From positions 1-8,138 of the forward strand of contig PWMP01000035.1 in NCBI GenBank assembly GCA_003558145.1: a DNA stretch of 8,138 nucleotides, read 5' to 3'. The notes under the pieces are model-generated. The model saw only the letters and a list, made by a program, of their open reading frames with translations. It had not been told where the DNA came from and ran no database searches. The stretch is from Elusimicrobiota bacterium. Lineage in GTDB: Bacteria; CG03; SLGR01; PWQF01. This document shows positions 1 through 6,874 of the stretch, one piece after another. The translations under genes were made by a program, and so were the position numbers. Each line of letters begins with the position of its first letter. Position 1 is the stretch's first letter.

Positions 1-1486
1 AATCTTTTCCCTTTTTTAAAACAACTCCTTTACCTTGCTCCACAGGAACATCATTTCCATCCGGACATTGGTGAGCCCGTCCCCGCGGATACCTTATAGC
101 AACCGGTCCACCTCCCTTAACAGCCGCTTTAAGCATTTCTTCAAGTTCTTTTGAGCAGCAAGGAGCGCATACTGTCATACCCGGAACAGAACATAGATAT
201 GAAAGATCGAACATCCCGTGATGAGTAGGTCCGTCTTCGCCTACAAGCCCGGCGCGGTCAACAGCAAATATAACGTCAAGTCCCTGGAGAGCCACATCGT
301 GAATTATCTGATCATAGGCTCTTTGCAGGAAAGTCGAGTATATTGCGCATACAGGCCGGAGCCCTTCTGCAGCCAGTGCTGCGGCAAATGTGACTGCATG
401 CTGCTCGGCTATGCCGACATCAAAATACCTGTGGGGAAATTTTTCAGCAAAAACATCCAGCCCTGTACCGCTTTTCATCGCTGCTGTTATGGCTATTATT
501 TTTTCATTCTCAGAAGCCATTTTAACTATAGCCTTTCCGAATATGTCTTGATAACTGGACTGTTTTGATTCGCTTACCGGCTTTCCGTTTTTAATTATAA
601 ATTTATTAGTACCGTGAAATTTTTCGGGATTTTCCTCCGCCGGGGCGTAACCCTTTCCTTTTTTAGTTATAACATGGAGTATGCGGGGGCCGTCCATGGA
701 AGATATTTTTTCAATATTTTCTACCAGAGTTTTCATTTCATGACCGTCAACCGGGCCGAAATAATTAAAACCCATTTCCTCAAACAGCATACCCGGAGTC
801 AGCATGGCCTTGCTCCGGTGCAGAAACCTTGAAAGTTCAGAACCTATTCGCGGAGTTTTGCGGAGTATTTTTTCAATTTTCTCTTCAACTTTATGAAGAG
901 GCTCCGATGTCATTATGCGCGTCAGGTATTCGCCTAAAGCTCCCACTTTTTTAGATATGAACATCTCGTTATCGTTCAGTATAACAAAAAGATCCTTTTT
1001 GAGATGTCCGGCGTTATTCAGCGCTTCAAAAGCCATTCCACCGGTCATAGAACCGTCTCCTATTACTGCTACAACACGGCGGTCTTCTTTTTTCAGATCT
1101 CTGGCGCAGGCAAAACCAAGAGCTGCAGATATTGAAGTGGATGAATGACCGGTTCCGAAACAGTCGTAGGGGCTTTCCTTTCTGGAAGGAAAACCGCATA
1201 TTCCATCCATACATCTTAATCCCTCAAAATCTTTACGCCTGCCCGTCAAAAGCTTATGAGCATAACACTGGTGTCCCACGTCCCAGACTATCTTATCATC
1301 CGGAGTATTGAGCACATAGTGAAGCGCTATCGTAAGCTCTACAACTCCCAGGCTAGGCGCAAGATGGCCTCCCGTAGATGAAACGACTCTTATTATTTCT
1401 TCTCTTAACTCTTCGGCAAGAGTATCCAGCTCTCCCGGATCAAATTTTTTAAAGTCTTTTGGAGTGTTTATATTTTCCAGTATCAT
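1..1486 (-). CDS. dxs: 1-deoxy-D-xylulose-5-phosphate synthase (partial, C-terminus beyond the left edge)
   Basis: Thiamine-diphosphate enzyme that condenses pyruvate and glyceraldehyde 3-phosphate into 1-deoxyxylulose 5-phosphate, the first step of the MEP isoprenoid pathway, in the cytoplasm. About 495 residues are visible of the usual 620 or so; the frame stays open to the window edge. Seen: the STGGH stretch with the conserved His at residue 41, the cofactor motif GDGSMTGGMAFEALNN from residue 143, DGHEMKTL, the FHG segment, the catalytic Glu in GIAEQHAVTF at residue 361, DRAGLVGEDGPTHHG from residue 410, and AIRYPRG near the visible end. The missing part is the C-terminal transketolase-like domain. 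The ATG overlaps the ispA stop as ATGA, with an AAAGGG run 4 bases upstream that serves as ribosome binding site. Its position directly after ispA places the first and a later prenyl step on one transcript. No missing active-site residue was noticed in the visible part. Confidence 0.96.
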   Translation of the reverse strand, partial: MILENINTPKDFKKFDPGELDTLAEELREEIIRVVSSTGGHLAPSLGVVELTIALHYVLNTPDDKIVWDVGHQCYAHKLLTGRRKDFEGLRCMDGICGFPSRKESPYDCFGTGHSSTSISAALGFACARDLKKEDRRVVAVIGDGSMTGGMAFEALNNAGHLKKDLFVILNDNEMFISKKVGALGEYLTRIMTSEPLHKVEEKIEKILRKTPRIGSELSRFLHRSKAMLTPGMLFEEMGFNYFGPVDGHEMKTLVENIEKISSMDGPRILHVITKKGKGYAPAEENPEKFHGTNKFIIKNGKPVSESKQSSYQDIFGKAIVKMASENEKIIAITAAMKSGTGLDVFAEKFPHRYFDVGIAEQHAVTFAAALAAEGLRPVCAIYSTFLQRAYDQIIHDVALQGLDVIFAVDRAGLVGEDGPTHHGMFDLSYLCSVPGMTVCAPCCSKELEEMLKAAVKGGGPVAIRYPRGRAHQCPDGNDVPVEQGKGVVLKKGKD

Positions 1487-2295
1487 TTTTCCCTTTTTAC
1501 TATAAAATCCGCAAGCTCAATAAGATTACGGTTTCTTTCGAAATCCTTAACCGTTTCTTTAGCAATCTCTATAAACTCAAGAGCCTTTTCAAGAGCTTTT
1601 TTCTCAGCAGATGCTTCGTTGTCCATTATGTCGTCTCTTAGCTGAAAAGCCTTTCCGATATTTATACCATAGCAGGAGAGTTTGTCAACGCCATCTTCAT
1701 CCAGCCCGCCTGCAACAGCGCCAATTGCCGCCGAGGCTTTAAAAAGCCGGGCTGTTTTAAGTTCGTTTATATAAGCAAAATCCGAGGCCGCGCGATGAGA
1801 AGCTATATCAAGGACCTGTCCTCCCACCATGCCTCTTGCACCGCTATTATCAGAAAGGAGTTTCACCATACGGCTGTTGCCGGAATCTCCGAGAAGGAAA
1901 AAAGCCTCGGTAAGCAGGGCGTCACCGGCAAGGATTGCTACAGCTTCGGAAAATTTTTTATGGACGGAAGCTGTACCCCTTCTAAAATCATCATCATCCA
2001 TTGAGGGCAAATCATCATGTATAAGCGAATAGGTGTGAACAAATTCGACAGCCGCCATTGCACGGGAAAGCATTTTGGGAGCGGGTTTCCCAAGCTCTGC
2101 CGACCATTTAACAAGTATGGGCCGGACCCTTTTGCCGCCACTGAAAAGAGAGTATTCCATGGCTCTTAACAGATTTTCAGGAATTTCCCCGCTGATAAAT
2201 GTCAAATTTTCTCTGACAATATTATCTGCATACTCTCTTTCTTTTCTGTAGAGTTCTTCAAAATAATTATTGTTCAACGTCAAAGTCCTCTTCAT
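1483..2295 (-). CDS. ispA: Short-chain polyprenyl diphosphate synthase, farnesyl diphosphate synthase type
   Basis: Condenses isopentenyl diphosphate with allylic diphosphates, most likely to farnesyl (possibly geranylgeranyl) diphosphate, in the cytoplasm. With the ATG start it has 270 residues, against about 295 in E. coli. Seen: SGGKRVRP (52-59), first aspartate-rich motif DDLPSMD (94-100) with the bacterial two-residue insertion, LAGDALLTEAF, GARGMVGGQ (152-160), LKTARLFKAS with the conserved Lys 180, and second aspartate-rich motif DDIMD (221-225). Tyr 89, five residues before the first motif, is the chain-length position and favours a C15 product. Odd: the loop after the second motif is shortened and lacks the usual GK..G.D....K.TYP stretch. 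The start is uncertain: the ATG gives a 29-base overlap with xseB and has no good ribosome binding site. A TTG at 2277 is preceded by GAGG at a 9-base spacing and would overlap xseB by only 11 bases. Its stop overlaps the dxs start (ATGA). Confidence 0.92.
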   Translation of the reverse strand: MKRTLTLNNNYFEELYRKEREYADNIVRENLTFISGEIPENLLRAMEYSLFSGGKRVRPILVKWSAELGKPAPKMLSRAMAAVEFVHTYSLIHDDLPSMDDDDFRRGTASVHKKFSEAVAILAGDALLTEAFFLLGDSGNSRMVKLLSDNSGARGMVGGQVLDIASHRAASDFAYINELKTARLFKASAAIGAVAGGLDEDGVDKLSCYGINIGKAFQLRDDIMDNEASAEKKALEKALEFIEIAKETVKDFERNRNLIELADFIVKREK

Positions 2296-2500
2296 TGAAG
2301 CCGTTATCTTCTTCAACAAGTATTTTAATCCGGTTTTTTGCAGCGGACAGTTTTTCAGATAGGAATTTTTTCAGTTTCATTCCTTTTTCAAAAAGTTTTA
2401 TTGATTCATCCAACGACATATCGCCTTCTGACAGTTTTTTTACTATCTCTTCAAGCTCTTCAAGCGCCTCTTCAAATGTTTTTTCATTTTTTTTATTCAT
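2267..2500 (-). CDS. xseB: Exodeoxyribonuclease VII small subunit
   Basis: Small subunit of exonuclease VII, the single-strand DNA exonuclease that trims from both ends to acid-soluble oligonucleotides. Several copies pack as helical bundles on each large subunit. The 77-residue length is normal for the family. Seen: the typical helical core TFEEALEELEEIVKKLSEGD (residues 8-27), then SLDESIKLFEKGMKL and a charged acidic tail. The family match is by this pattern of paired helices and by position: the gene follows xseA after 7 bases. The acidic C-terminal tail (about residues 64-77, rich in Glu and Asp) is poorly conserved in the family and overlaps the start of ispA in another frame, so its sequence is constrained twice. 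Confidence 0.95.
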   Translation of the reverse strand: MNKKNEKTFEEALEELEEIVKKLSEGDMSLDESIKLFEKGMKLKKFLSEKLSAAKNRIKILVEEDNGFNEEDFDVEQ

Positions 2501-2507
2501 TATCTTT

Positions 2508-3719
2508 TTATTTCTCCTTTTCTATTTCGGTTATTTCGCTGCTGAGGACTCCTGTTGCTAAAATTGTTTTTATCCTGTCACCCTGGCGGGCGGAAGAAGC
2601 ATATTTTACCGGCGTTTTTCCGGGAATAAGATATGTTATACTGTAACCTCTTTCCAGGGTGCGACGGGGCGATAATGAGTCAATGGATCCCTTCAAAGCA
2701 TTAAGCGTATGGTTCCTTATTTCCATGCTGTGCCTAAGAACGGTTTCCAGCTTTTCCGCCAGATAATCTGCCTGTTGTTCTCTATCTTCAATAATCCTGA
2801 AGGGTCTGGTCAGTACCGCCGATGCAAACGCGCTTCGGCAGGCTGAATTAACAATTCTTATTTTTCCTCTGACGGAATCAATCATGCTGCGATGAAGACG
2901 GGATATACGCTGAAGAAGGTCTTCCTTGTTTTGCACAACCAGTTCGGCAGCTGCCGAAGGAGTAGGAGCCCGCATGTCAGCAGCAAAATCGCATATGGTA
3001 AAATCAATTTCATGACCAACTGCTGATATAATCGGTATTTTTGAATTAAATACTGCTCTTGCAACAATCTCCTCGTTAAAGGGCCACAGGTCTTCAATGC
3101 TTCCTCCTCCCCGCCCAACTATCATAGCGTCCATTTCCGGGTATTTATCATTCAGCGTTTCTATTCCTTTTACAATTTCACCTGATGCAAGCTCACCCTG
3201 GACACGGGCCGGAAATATTATTATGTCAACATTTGCAAACCTGCGCTTTATTACATTGAGAATATCTCTTACTGCCGCTCCGGTCGGAGAAGTAACAATA
3301 CCTATAAGGCGGGGTACGGCAGGAATCTTTTTTTTATGCTCTTCGTCAAAAAGTCCTTCTTTAAAAAGTTTTTCTTTTAACTTACGGAACTTATCTTCAA
3401 GCTCGCCCGCGCCCTTTTTCTTCATTTCGTCAACAATAAGCTGATACCTTCCCTGGGCAGCAAAGAGGCTTAGTCTTCCTCTTACAAGAACTTCCAGTCC
3501 CTGCTCGGGCCTGAAGCCCAGCTTAATATTAGAACTCCTGAACATAACCGAATCAATCGCACAGGAGCTATCCTTAAGGGTAAAATACATATGGCCGGAA
3601 GAATGCAGCGTAATTCGGGATATCTCTCCCTGCACCCATAATGAGGGAAATTTTTCTTCAAGAATATTTTTAGCCCTATTGTTAAGTTCTGTTACCGTGT
3701 ATATTTTTTTTGTAGGCAT
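2508..3719 (-). CDS. xseA: Exodeoxyribonuclease VII large subunit
   Basis: Catalytic subunit of exonuclease VII, a metal-dependent processive nuclease on single-stranded DNA used in repair and recombination. It has 403 residues; E. coli XseA has 456, and the difference is mainly in the helical C-terminal part. Seen: N-terminal OB-fold DNA-binding domain (about 6-100, with LWVQGEIS and GHMYFTLKD), then the catalytic domain with GIVTSPTGAAVRDI (140-153), GRGGGSIEDLWPFNEE (202-217), SAVGHEIDFTICDFAADMRA (232-251) and PTPSAAAEL, then a helical segment for XseB binding (about 265-350), and the C-terminal LERGYS motif (355-360). The conserved N-terminal IYTVTELN begins at residue 6, and no alternative ATG, GTG or TTG follows within the next 20 codons. 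The start at 3719 is therefore preferred although it overlaps folD by 38 bases and has only a weak ribosome binding site. Confidence 0.96.
   Translation of the reverse strand: MPTKKIYTVTELNNRAKNILEEKFPSLWVQGEISRITLHSSGHMYFTLKDSSCAIDSVMFRSSNIKLGFRPEQGLEVLVRGRLSLFAAQGRYQLIVDEMKKKGAGELEDKFRKLKEKLFKEGLFDEEHKKKIPAVPRLIGIVTSPTGAAVRDILNVIKRRFANVDIIIFPARVQGELASGEIVKGIETLNDKYPEMDAMIVGRGGGSIEDLWPFNEEIVARAVFNSKIPIISAVGHEIDFTICDFAADMRAPTPSAAAELVVQNKEDLLQRISRLHRSMIDSVRGKIRIVNSACRSAFASAVLTRPFRIIEDREQQADYLAEKLETVLRHSMEIRNHTLNALKGSIDSLSPRRTLERGYSITYLIPGKTPVKYASSARQGDRIKTILATGVLSSEITEIEKEK
2514..2520 (-). promoter_or_regulatory. Ribosome binding site of xseB
   Basis: AAAGGAG on the minus strand, 13 bases before the xseB ATG and inside the last codons of xseA. 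The spacing is long, but the match is strong and it supports the ATG at 2500. Because it lies within the xseA coding end, translation of the two exonuclease VII subunits is probably coupled. Confidence 0.6.
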
Positions 3720-4536
3720 TAAAAGTATTTTCCAGTATACATGCCATGGTAAGAGCTCCCACACCGCCTTTGACAGGAGATACCGAAGCCTTTTTTATCA
3801 CACTGTCAAAATCAACGTCGCCTACCATTTTACCTTCAACTTCATTTGTTCCCACATCAATGACGCAGGCTCCTTTTTTTACATGCCTTTCTGATATCAG
3901 CCCTGGCTTTCCGGCAGAAACAATAAGTATTTCCGCCTCCGAAGTAAATTTCTCAAGAGGAGTTGTTTTTGAATGGCATACCGAAACAGCGGCATTCTCT
4001 CTGATAAGCATAATAGCCGCTGGCAAGCCGACCGCGGTTGACCGGCCTACAACAACTGTTCTTTTTCCACTTATTTCTATACCATTAAGTTTTATTATTT
4101 TCAGAACAGCGCGGGCAGTAGCGGGAAAAAGCCCCTCCTGGCCCGCCGCCAACCGGCCCAGGTTGACAGGATGCTGGCCATCAATATCTTTTAAGGGATT
4201 TATTAGGTTTATTATTTTTTCCTTATTTAAAGAAGGAGGAAGCGGAAGTTGGATAAGAATGCCATCCACGGTATCGTCTTTGTTAAGCCTGTCTATTGTT
4301 TCCAGCACATCGTTTTCGGAAGGATTTTCCATGTGATTCACGGCAGCTTCAATTCCTTCTTTTGCCCCGGCGTTTTTTATAAGCGAAGCGTAATAAAGGC
4401 TTGCAGAATCGCTTCCGGCAATTATGACTTCCAGTTTAGGAGGGCGCCCGGCGCTGTTAAGCATGCCGGCAATATTTTCCCTAATTTTATATCTTATTTT
4501 CAGAGCGTGCTCTTTCCCCTCTATAACTTTGTACAC
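3682..4536 (-). CDS. folD: Methylenetetrahydrofolate dehydrogenase/methenyltetrahydrofolate cyclohydrolase, divergent
   Basis: FolD normally oxidises 5,10-methylene-THF to methenyl-THF with NADP and hydrolyses this to 10-formyl-THF, feeding purine and formyl-methionine synthesis. It has 284 residues, the usual length. Seen: DGILIQLPLP (91-100, with Gln 96), KDIDGQHPVNLGRL (116-129, with the conserved Asp 119), Rossmann-fold GRSTAVGLP (164-172), VCHSKTTPL, AGKPGLI and VIDVGTNEVEGKMVGDVDF. Odd: at the catalytic Tyr-x3-Lys site there is Tyr 49 followed by A-S-L-I-K, so Ile 53 stands where E. coli has Lys 54. The PCTP..G motif reads PATARA (138-143), and the PGGVGPMT signature reads KGGVGALT (256-263). 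The fold is clear; whether cyclohydrolase activity remains is not. The start codon is GTG, supported by a GGAG 7 bases upstream and by the VIEGKE N-terminus. It lies 2 bases after ymdB. Confidence 0.93.
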   Translation of the reverse strand: MYKVIEGKEHALKIRYKIRENIAGMLNSAGRPPKLEVIIAGSDSASLYYASLIKNAGAKEGIEAAVNHMENPSENDVLETIDRLNKDDTVDGILIQLPLPPSLNKEKIINLINPLKDIDGQHPVNLGRLAAGQEGLFPATARAVLKIIKLNGIEISGKRTVVVGRSTAVGLPAAIMLIRENAAVSVCHSKTTPLEKFTSEAEILIVSAGKPGLISERHVKKGACVIDVGTNEVEGKMVGDVDFDSVIKKASVSPVKGGVGALTMACILENTFNAYKKNIHGNRT

Positions 4537-4538
4537 TT

Positions 4539-5321
4539 TTACTCTCCCTTTATATTTATCCTGACAGGCTCTATGCTTACAGCACGGCCTGTTTCCTGCT
4601 CTATATCTATAATTACTCCTTCCAGCGTTTCATTTCCCCTGGCGACTTTAAACCTGAAAGGCATGCCCGTAATAAATTTTCTTATTATCTCTTCTTTTTC
4701 TACACCTATTATACCGTCAGGAGAACCGGTCATGCCGGCATCGCTTATAAAAGCGGTACCCCCTTCAAGTATACGGGCGTCCGAGGTTTGCACATGGGTA
4801 TGGGTTCCTACTACGGCGCTTATCCGGCCGTCCAGGTACCTGGCGAGGGCCAGTTTTTCGGACGTAGCTTCAGCATGTATGTCCACAATAATTACAGGCG
4901 TATGCTTTACTGCTTTTTCTATAATTGCATCAGCTATTTTGAAAGGACAGTCCGACGGCTCCATAAAAACCCTGCCCTGCAGGTTTATAACAGAAATCTT
5001 AAAAGATTTTTTCTCAAACACACCCCATCCGCGCCCCGGCGCTTCCGGAGGATAGTTGGCGGGCCTCAGCAATTCCGGACGGGAAACAGCCTCAAGGATT
5101 TCCGTTCTTTTCCATATGTGATTACCCGAAGTAATTACATCTACTCCGCATGCCATAATCTCTTCCATGATAGAAGGGGTAAGGCCGAGTCCTCCGGCGG
5201 CGTTCTCTCCGTTGGCAATGACAAAATCAATTTGTCTTTCCTGAACCAGCAGAGGAAGGGACTGGGCAAGCGCGCTGCGACCCGGCTTACCAACAATATC
5301 AGCTATAAAAAGTATTTTCAT
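4539..5321 (-). CDS. ymdB: YmdB-family (TIGR00282) metallophosphoesterase
   Basis: Binuclear-metal phosphoesterase of the family whose B. subtilis member YmdB hydrolyses 2',3'-cyclic nucleotides and affects biofilm and motility gene expression. It has 260 residues, close to the usual 264. Seen: Asp 8 in FIADIVGKPGR, Glu 39 and Asn 40 in NGENAAGG, Asn 67 and His 68 in SGNHIWK, His 149 in DIHAE, and His 174 and His 176 in GTHTHVQT. These correspond to the full metal-ligand set known for the family. GMTGSPDGIIG near residues 195-206 is also typical. There is no signal peptide, so it is cytoplasmic. The ATG overlaps the rny stop (ATGA), with GGAAG 7 bases before it. The pairing with rny fits a role near RNA turnover, for example clearing 2',3'-cyclic ends or nucleotides; that link is inferred from family and context. 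Confidence 0.93.
   Translation of the reverse strand: MKILFIADIVGKPGRSALAQSLPLLVQERQIDFVIANGENAAGGLGLTPSIMEEIMACGVDVITSGNHIWKRTEILEAVSRPELLRPANYPPEAPGRGWGVFEKKSFKISVINLQGRVFMEPSDCPFKIADAIIEKAVKHTPVIIVDIHAEATSEKLALARYLDGRISAVVGTHTHVQTSDARILEGGTAFISDAGMTGSPDGIIGVEKEEIIRKFITGMPFRFKVARGNETLEGVIIDIEQETGRAVSIEPVRINIKGE
4544..4548 (-). promoter_or_regulatory. Ribosome binding site deciding the GTG start of folD
   Basis: GGGAG on the minus strand, inside the last codons of ymdB. The GGAG core ends 7 bases before the GTG at 4536. It supports GTG rather than any downstream codon as the folD start, and it suggests translational coupling to ymdB, whose stop codon lies between the site and the GTG. Confidence 0.6.
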
Positions 5322-6871
5322 TTCGCCACTTCCGTCATCCTGCTGCTTCTTATAACGGTTACCTTAACTTCTCCGGGATAATCTATATTTTCCTCTATCT
5401 TTCTGGCACACTCCTTTGCCAGAGATGCGGCTTTCAGATCGTTAACTTTATCGGGCTGAACTATTATCCTTATTTCCCGGCCTGCCGACAGGCAGTATGC
5501 CTCCTTGACGCCCTCAAAAGAAGAAGCAATATCCTCAATTGAACTCATTCTTTTTATATAATTGGTTATCTGCTGTCTTCTTGCTCCGGGCCGTGAAGCC
5601 GATATACCGTCAGCGGCCTGAATAAGTACGGCCTCTGCTGTCTCCGGTTCTACGTCTCCGTGATGACTCATAATTGCGTTTTGAAGCCTGGCGCTTTCAC
5701 CGTACTTTTTCGCAAGCGCTGCTCCTATCTCGACATGTGTGCCTTCCATCTCCCTGTCAACTGCTTTTCCAAGATCGTGAAGAAGTCCCGCACGGCGGGC
5801 AAATTCCGCATCAAGGCCCAGCTCCTCGGCCATCACCCCGGAAAACTTTGCCACTTCAACGGAATGATGAAGAACATTCTGTCCGTAAGAAGTACGGTAA
5901 CGCATTTTTCCGAGCAGTTTAATCTCATCATCACGCAAGCCTATCACCCCTGATTCAGCCGCTGCATCTTCCCCTTCCTGTATAACTACATCATCTACTT
6001 CTTTTTTTACCTTCTCTACAATTTCCTCTATACGGGACGGCTGAATCCTTCCGTCTTTAATCAGCTCTTCCAGGGAACGCCTTGCAATCTCTCTTCTTTC
6101 ACCGTCAAATGAGGAAAGAGATACAACACCGGGCGTATCGTCTATTATAATGTTGACCCCGGTGGCAGCTTCCAGGGTCCGAATATTTCTTCCTTCTCTT
6201 CCTATTATCCTTCCCTTCATATCATCGTCAGGAAGAGTAACATTAGTCACCGTAAGCTCTTCAGTAACTTCAGCAGCGTTACCCTGTATAGCCCTGGCTA
6301 TTACTTCTATTGATTCTCTTTTAGCGTCCTTTTTGGCACTTTCTACTATAGAGTTATACAGTCTGTGGGCTTCGTCTTTTGCTTCTTCTTCTATCTGCTT
6401 CATAAGGCGTTCTCTTGCCTGCTTCGGGGACATTCTGGATATTTTTTCAAGAGTTGCCTGTTCGCGTGACTGCATTTCTTTCAGAGTTTTTTCCTTTTCT
6501 CCGAATGCAACTTTGATTCCCTCAATTTCTTTATCTTTTACTTCAATTTCCTGCTGGCGTCTCTGGATTATGTCAGCTTTTTTATCCAGGTCTTTGGAAC
6601 GCACTTCAATAGTTTTTTTTTCTTCTTCCAACTTCCCTATGGACTGTTTTAGTGAATCCTTCACTTCTTTTTCGGTTTTTTCCTTAACTTCTTTAATTTC
6701 AATTTCTTTCTGTTTTAATTTTTCCTGCGCATCAGCCTTTACTGTTTCCAGCTGCCTGCTTAGCTTTTCCAGTTCCTCTTGCTTGTTTCCATTTTTTTCA
6801 GTGCGCGAAGTCAGAAAAAAGACAAGCAGGCCTCCCGCTACCGCTGCGATTACAATATATAGTACATTCAT
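5318..6871 (-). CDS. rny: Ribonuclease Y
   Basis: Membrane-anchored endoribonuclease that starts mRNA decay and processing, cutting single-stranded AU-rich sites; in B. subtilis it acts in a dynamic membrane assembly. It has 517 residues, matching the family (about 520). Seen in order: one N-terminal membrane segment (about 4-21), a long charged coiled coil rich in Glu and Lys (about 25-195), a KH RNA-binding domain with GRIIGREGRNIR (220-231) and a conserved DDTPG, then an HD domain with YGQNVLHHSVEVA, His 365-Asp 366 in AGLLHDLGKA, SHHGD (402-406) and AADGISASRPGARR (419-432). All expected HD metal ligands are present. The last residues ICRSSRM-like tail of the family is represented by VTVIRSSRMTEVAK. 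Start: ATG with a strong AAAGGAG 10 bases upstream, 3 bases after the cyclo-ligase stop. Confidence 0.97.
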   Translation of the reverse strand: MNVLYIVIAAVAGGLLVFFLTSRTEKNGNKQEELEKLSRQLETVKADAQEKLKQKEIEIKEVKEKTEKEVKDSLKQSIGKLEEEKKTIEVRSKDLDKKADIIQRRQQEIEVKDKEIEGIKVAFGEKEKTLKEMQSREQATLEKISRMSPKQARERLMKQIEEEAKDEAHRLYNSIVESAKKDAKRESIEVIARAIQGNAAEVTEELTVTNVTLPDDDMKGRIIGREGRNIRTLEAATGVNIIIDDTPGVVSLSSFDGERREIARRSLEELIKDGRIQPSRIEEIVEKVKKEVDDVVIQEGEDAAAESGVIGLRDDEIKLLGKMRYRTSYGQNVLHHSVEVAKFSGVMAEELGLDAEFARRAGLLHDLGKAVDREMEGTHVEIGAALAKKYGESARLQNAIMSHHGDVEPETAEAVLIQAADGISASRPGARRQQITNYIKRMSSIEDIASSFEGVKEAYCLSAGREIRIIVQPDKVNDLKAASLAKECARKIEENIDYPGEVKVTVIRSSRMTEVAK

Positions 6872-6874
6872 TTT

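Noticed and set aside
3746..4336. 196-codon plus-strand open frame opposite folD
   Set aside because: Shadow of folD; its composition (Ser, Pro, Ile, Phe) mirrors the complement of FolD codons and no start signal is evident.
4249..5055. 268-codon open frame on the plus strand opposite folD and ymdB
   Set aside because: It spans the junction of two well-supported minus-strand genes, shows no recognisable domain, and is explained by codon bias in the opposite strand.
6613..6621. Run of nine T (nine A in the mRNA) inside rny, a possible slippage or programmed frameshift site
   Set aside because: The reading frame is intact on both sides and encodes the expected Glu/Lys coiled coil. No alternative product of known type would follow, so it is treated as a simple AAA-codon run.
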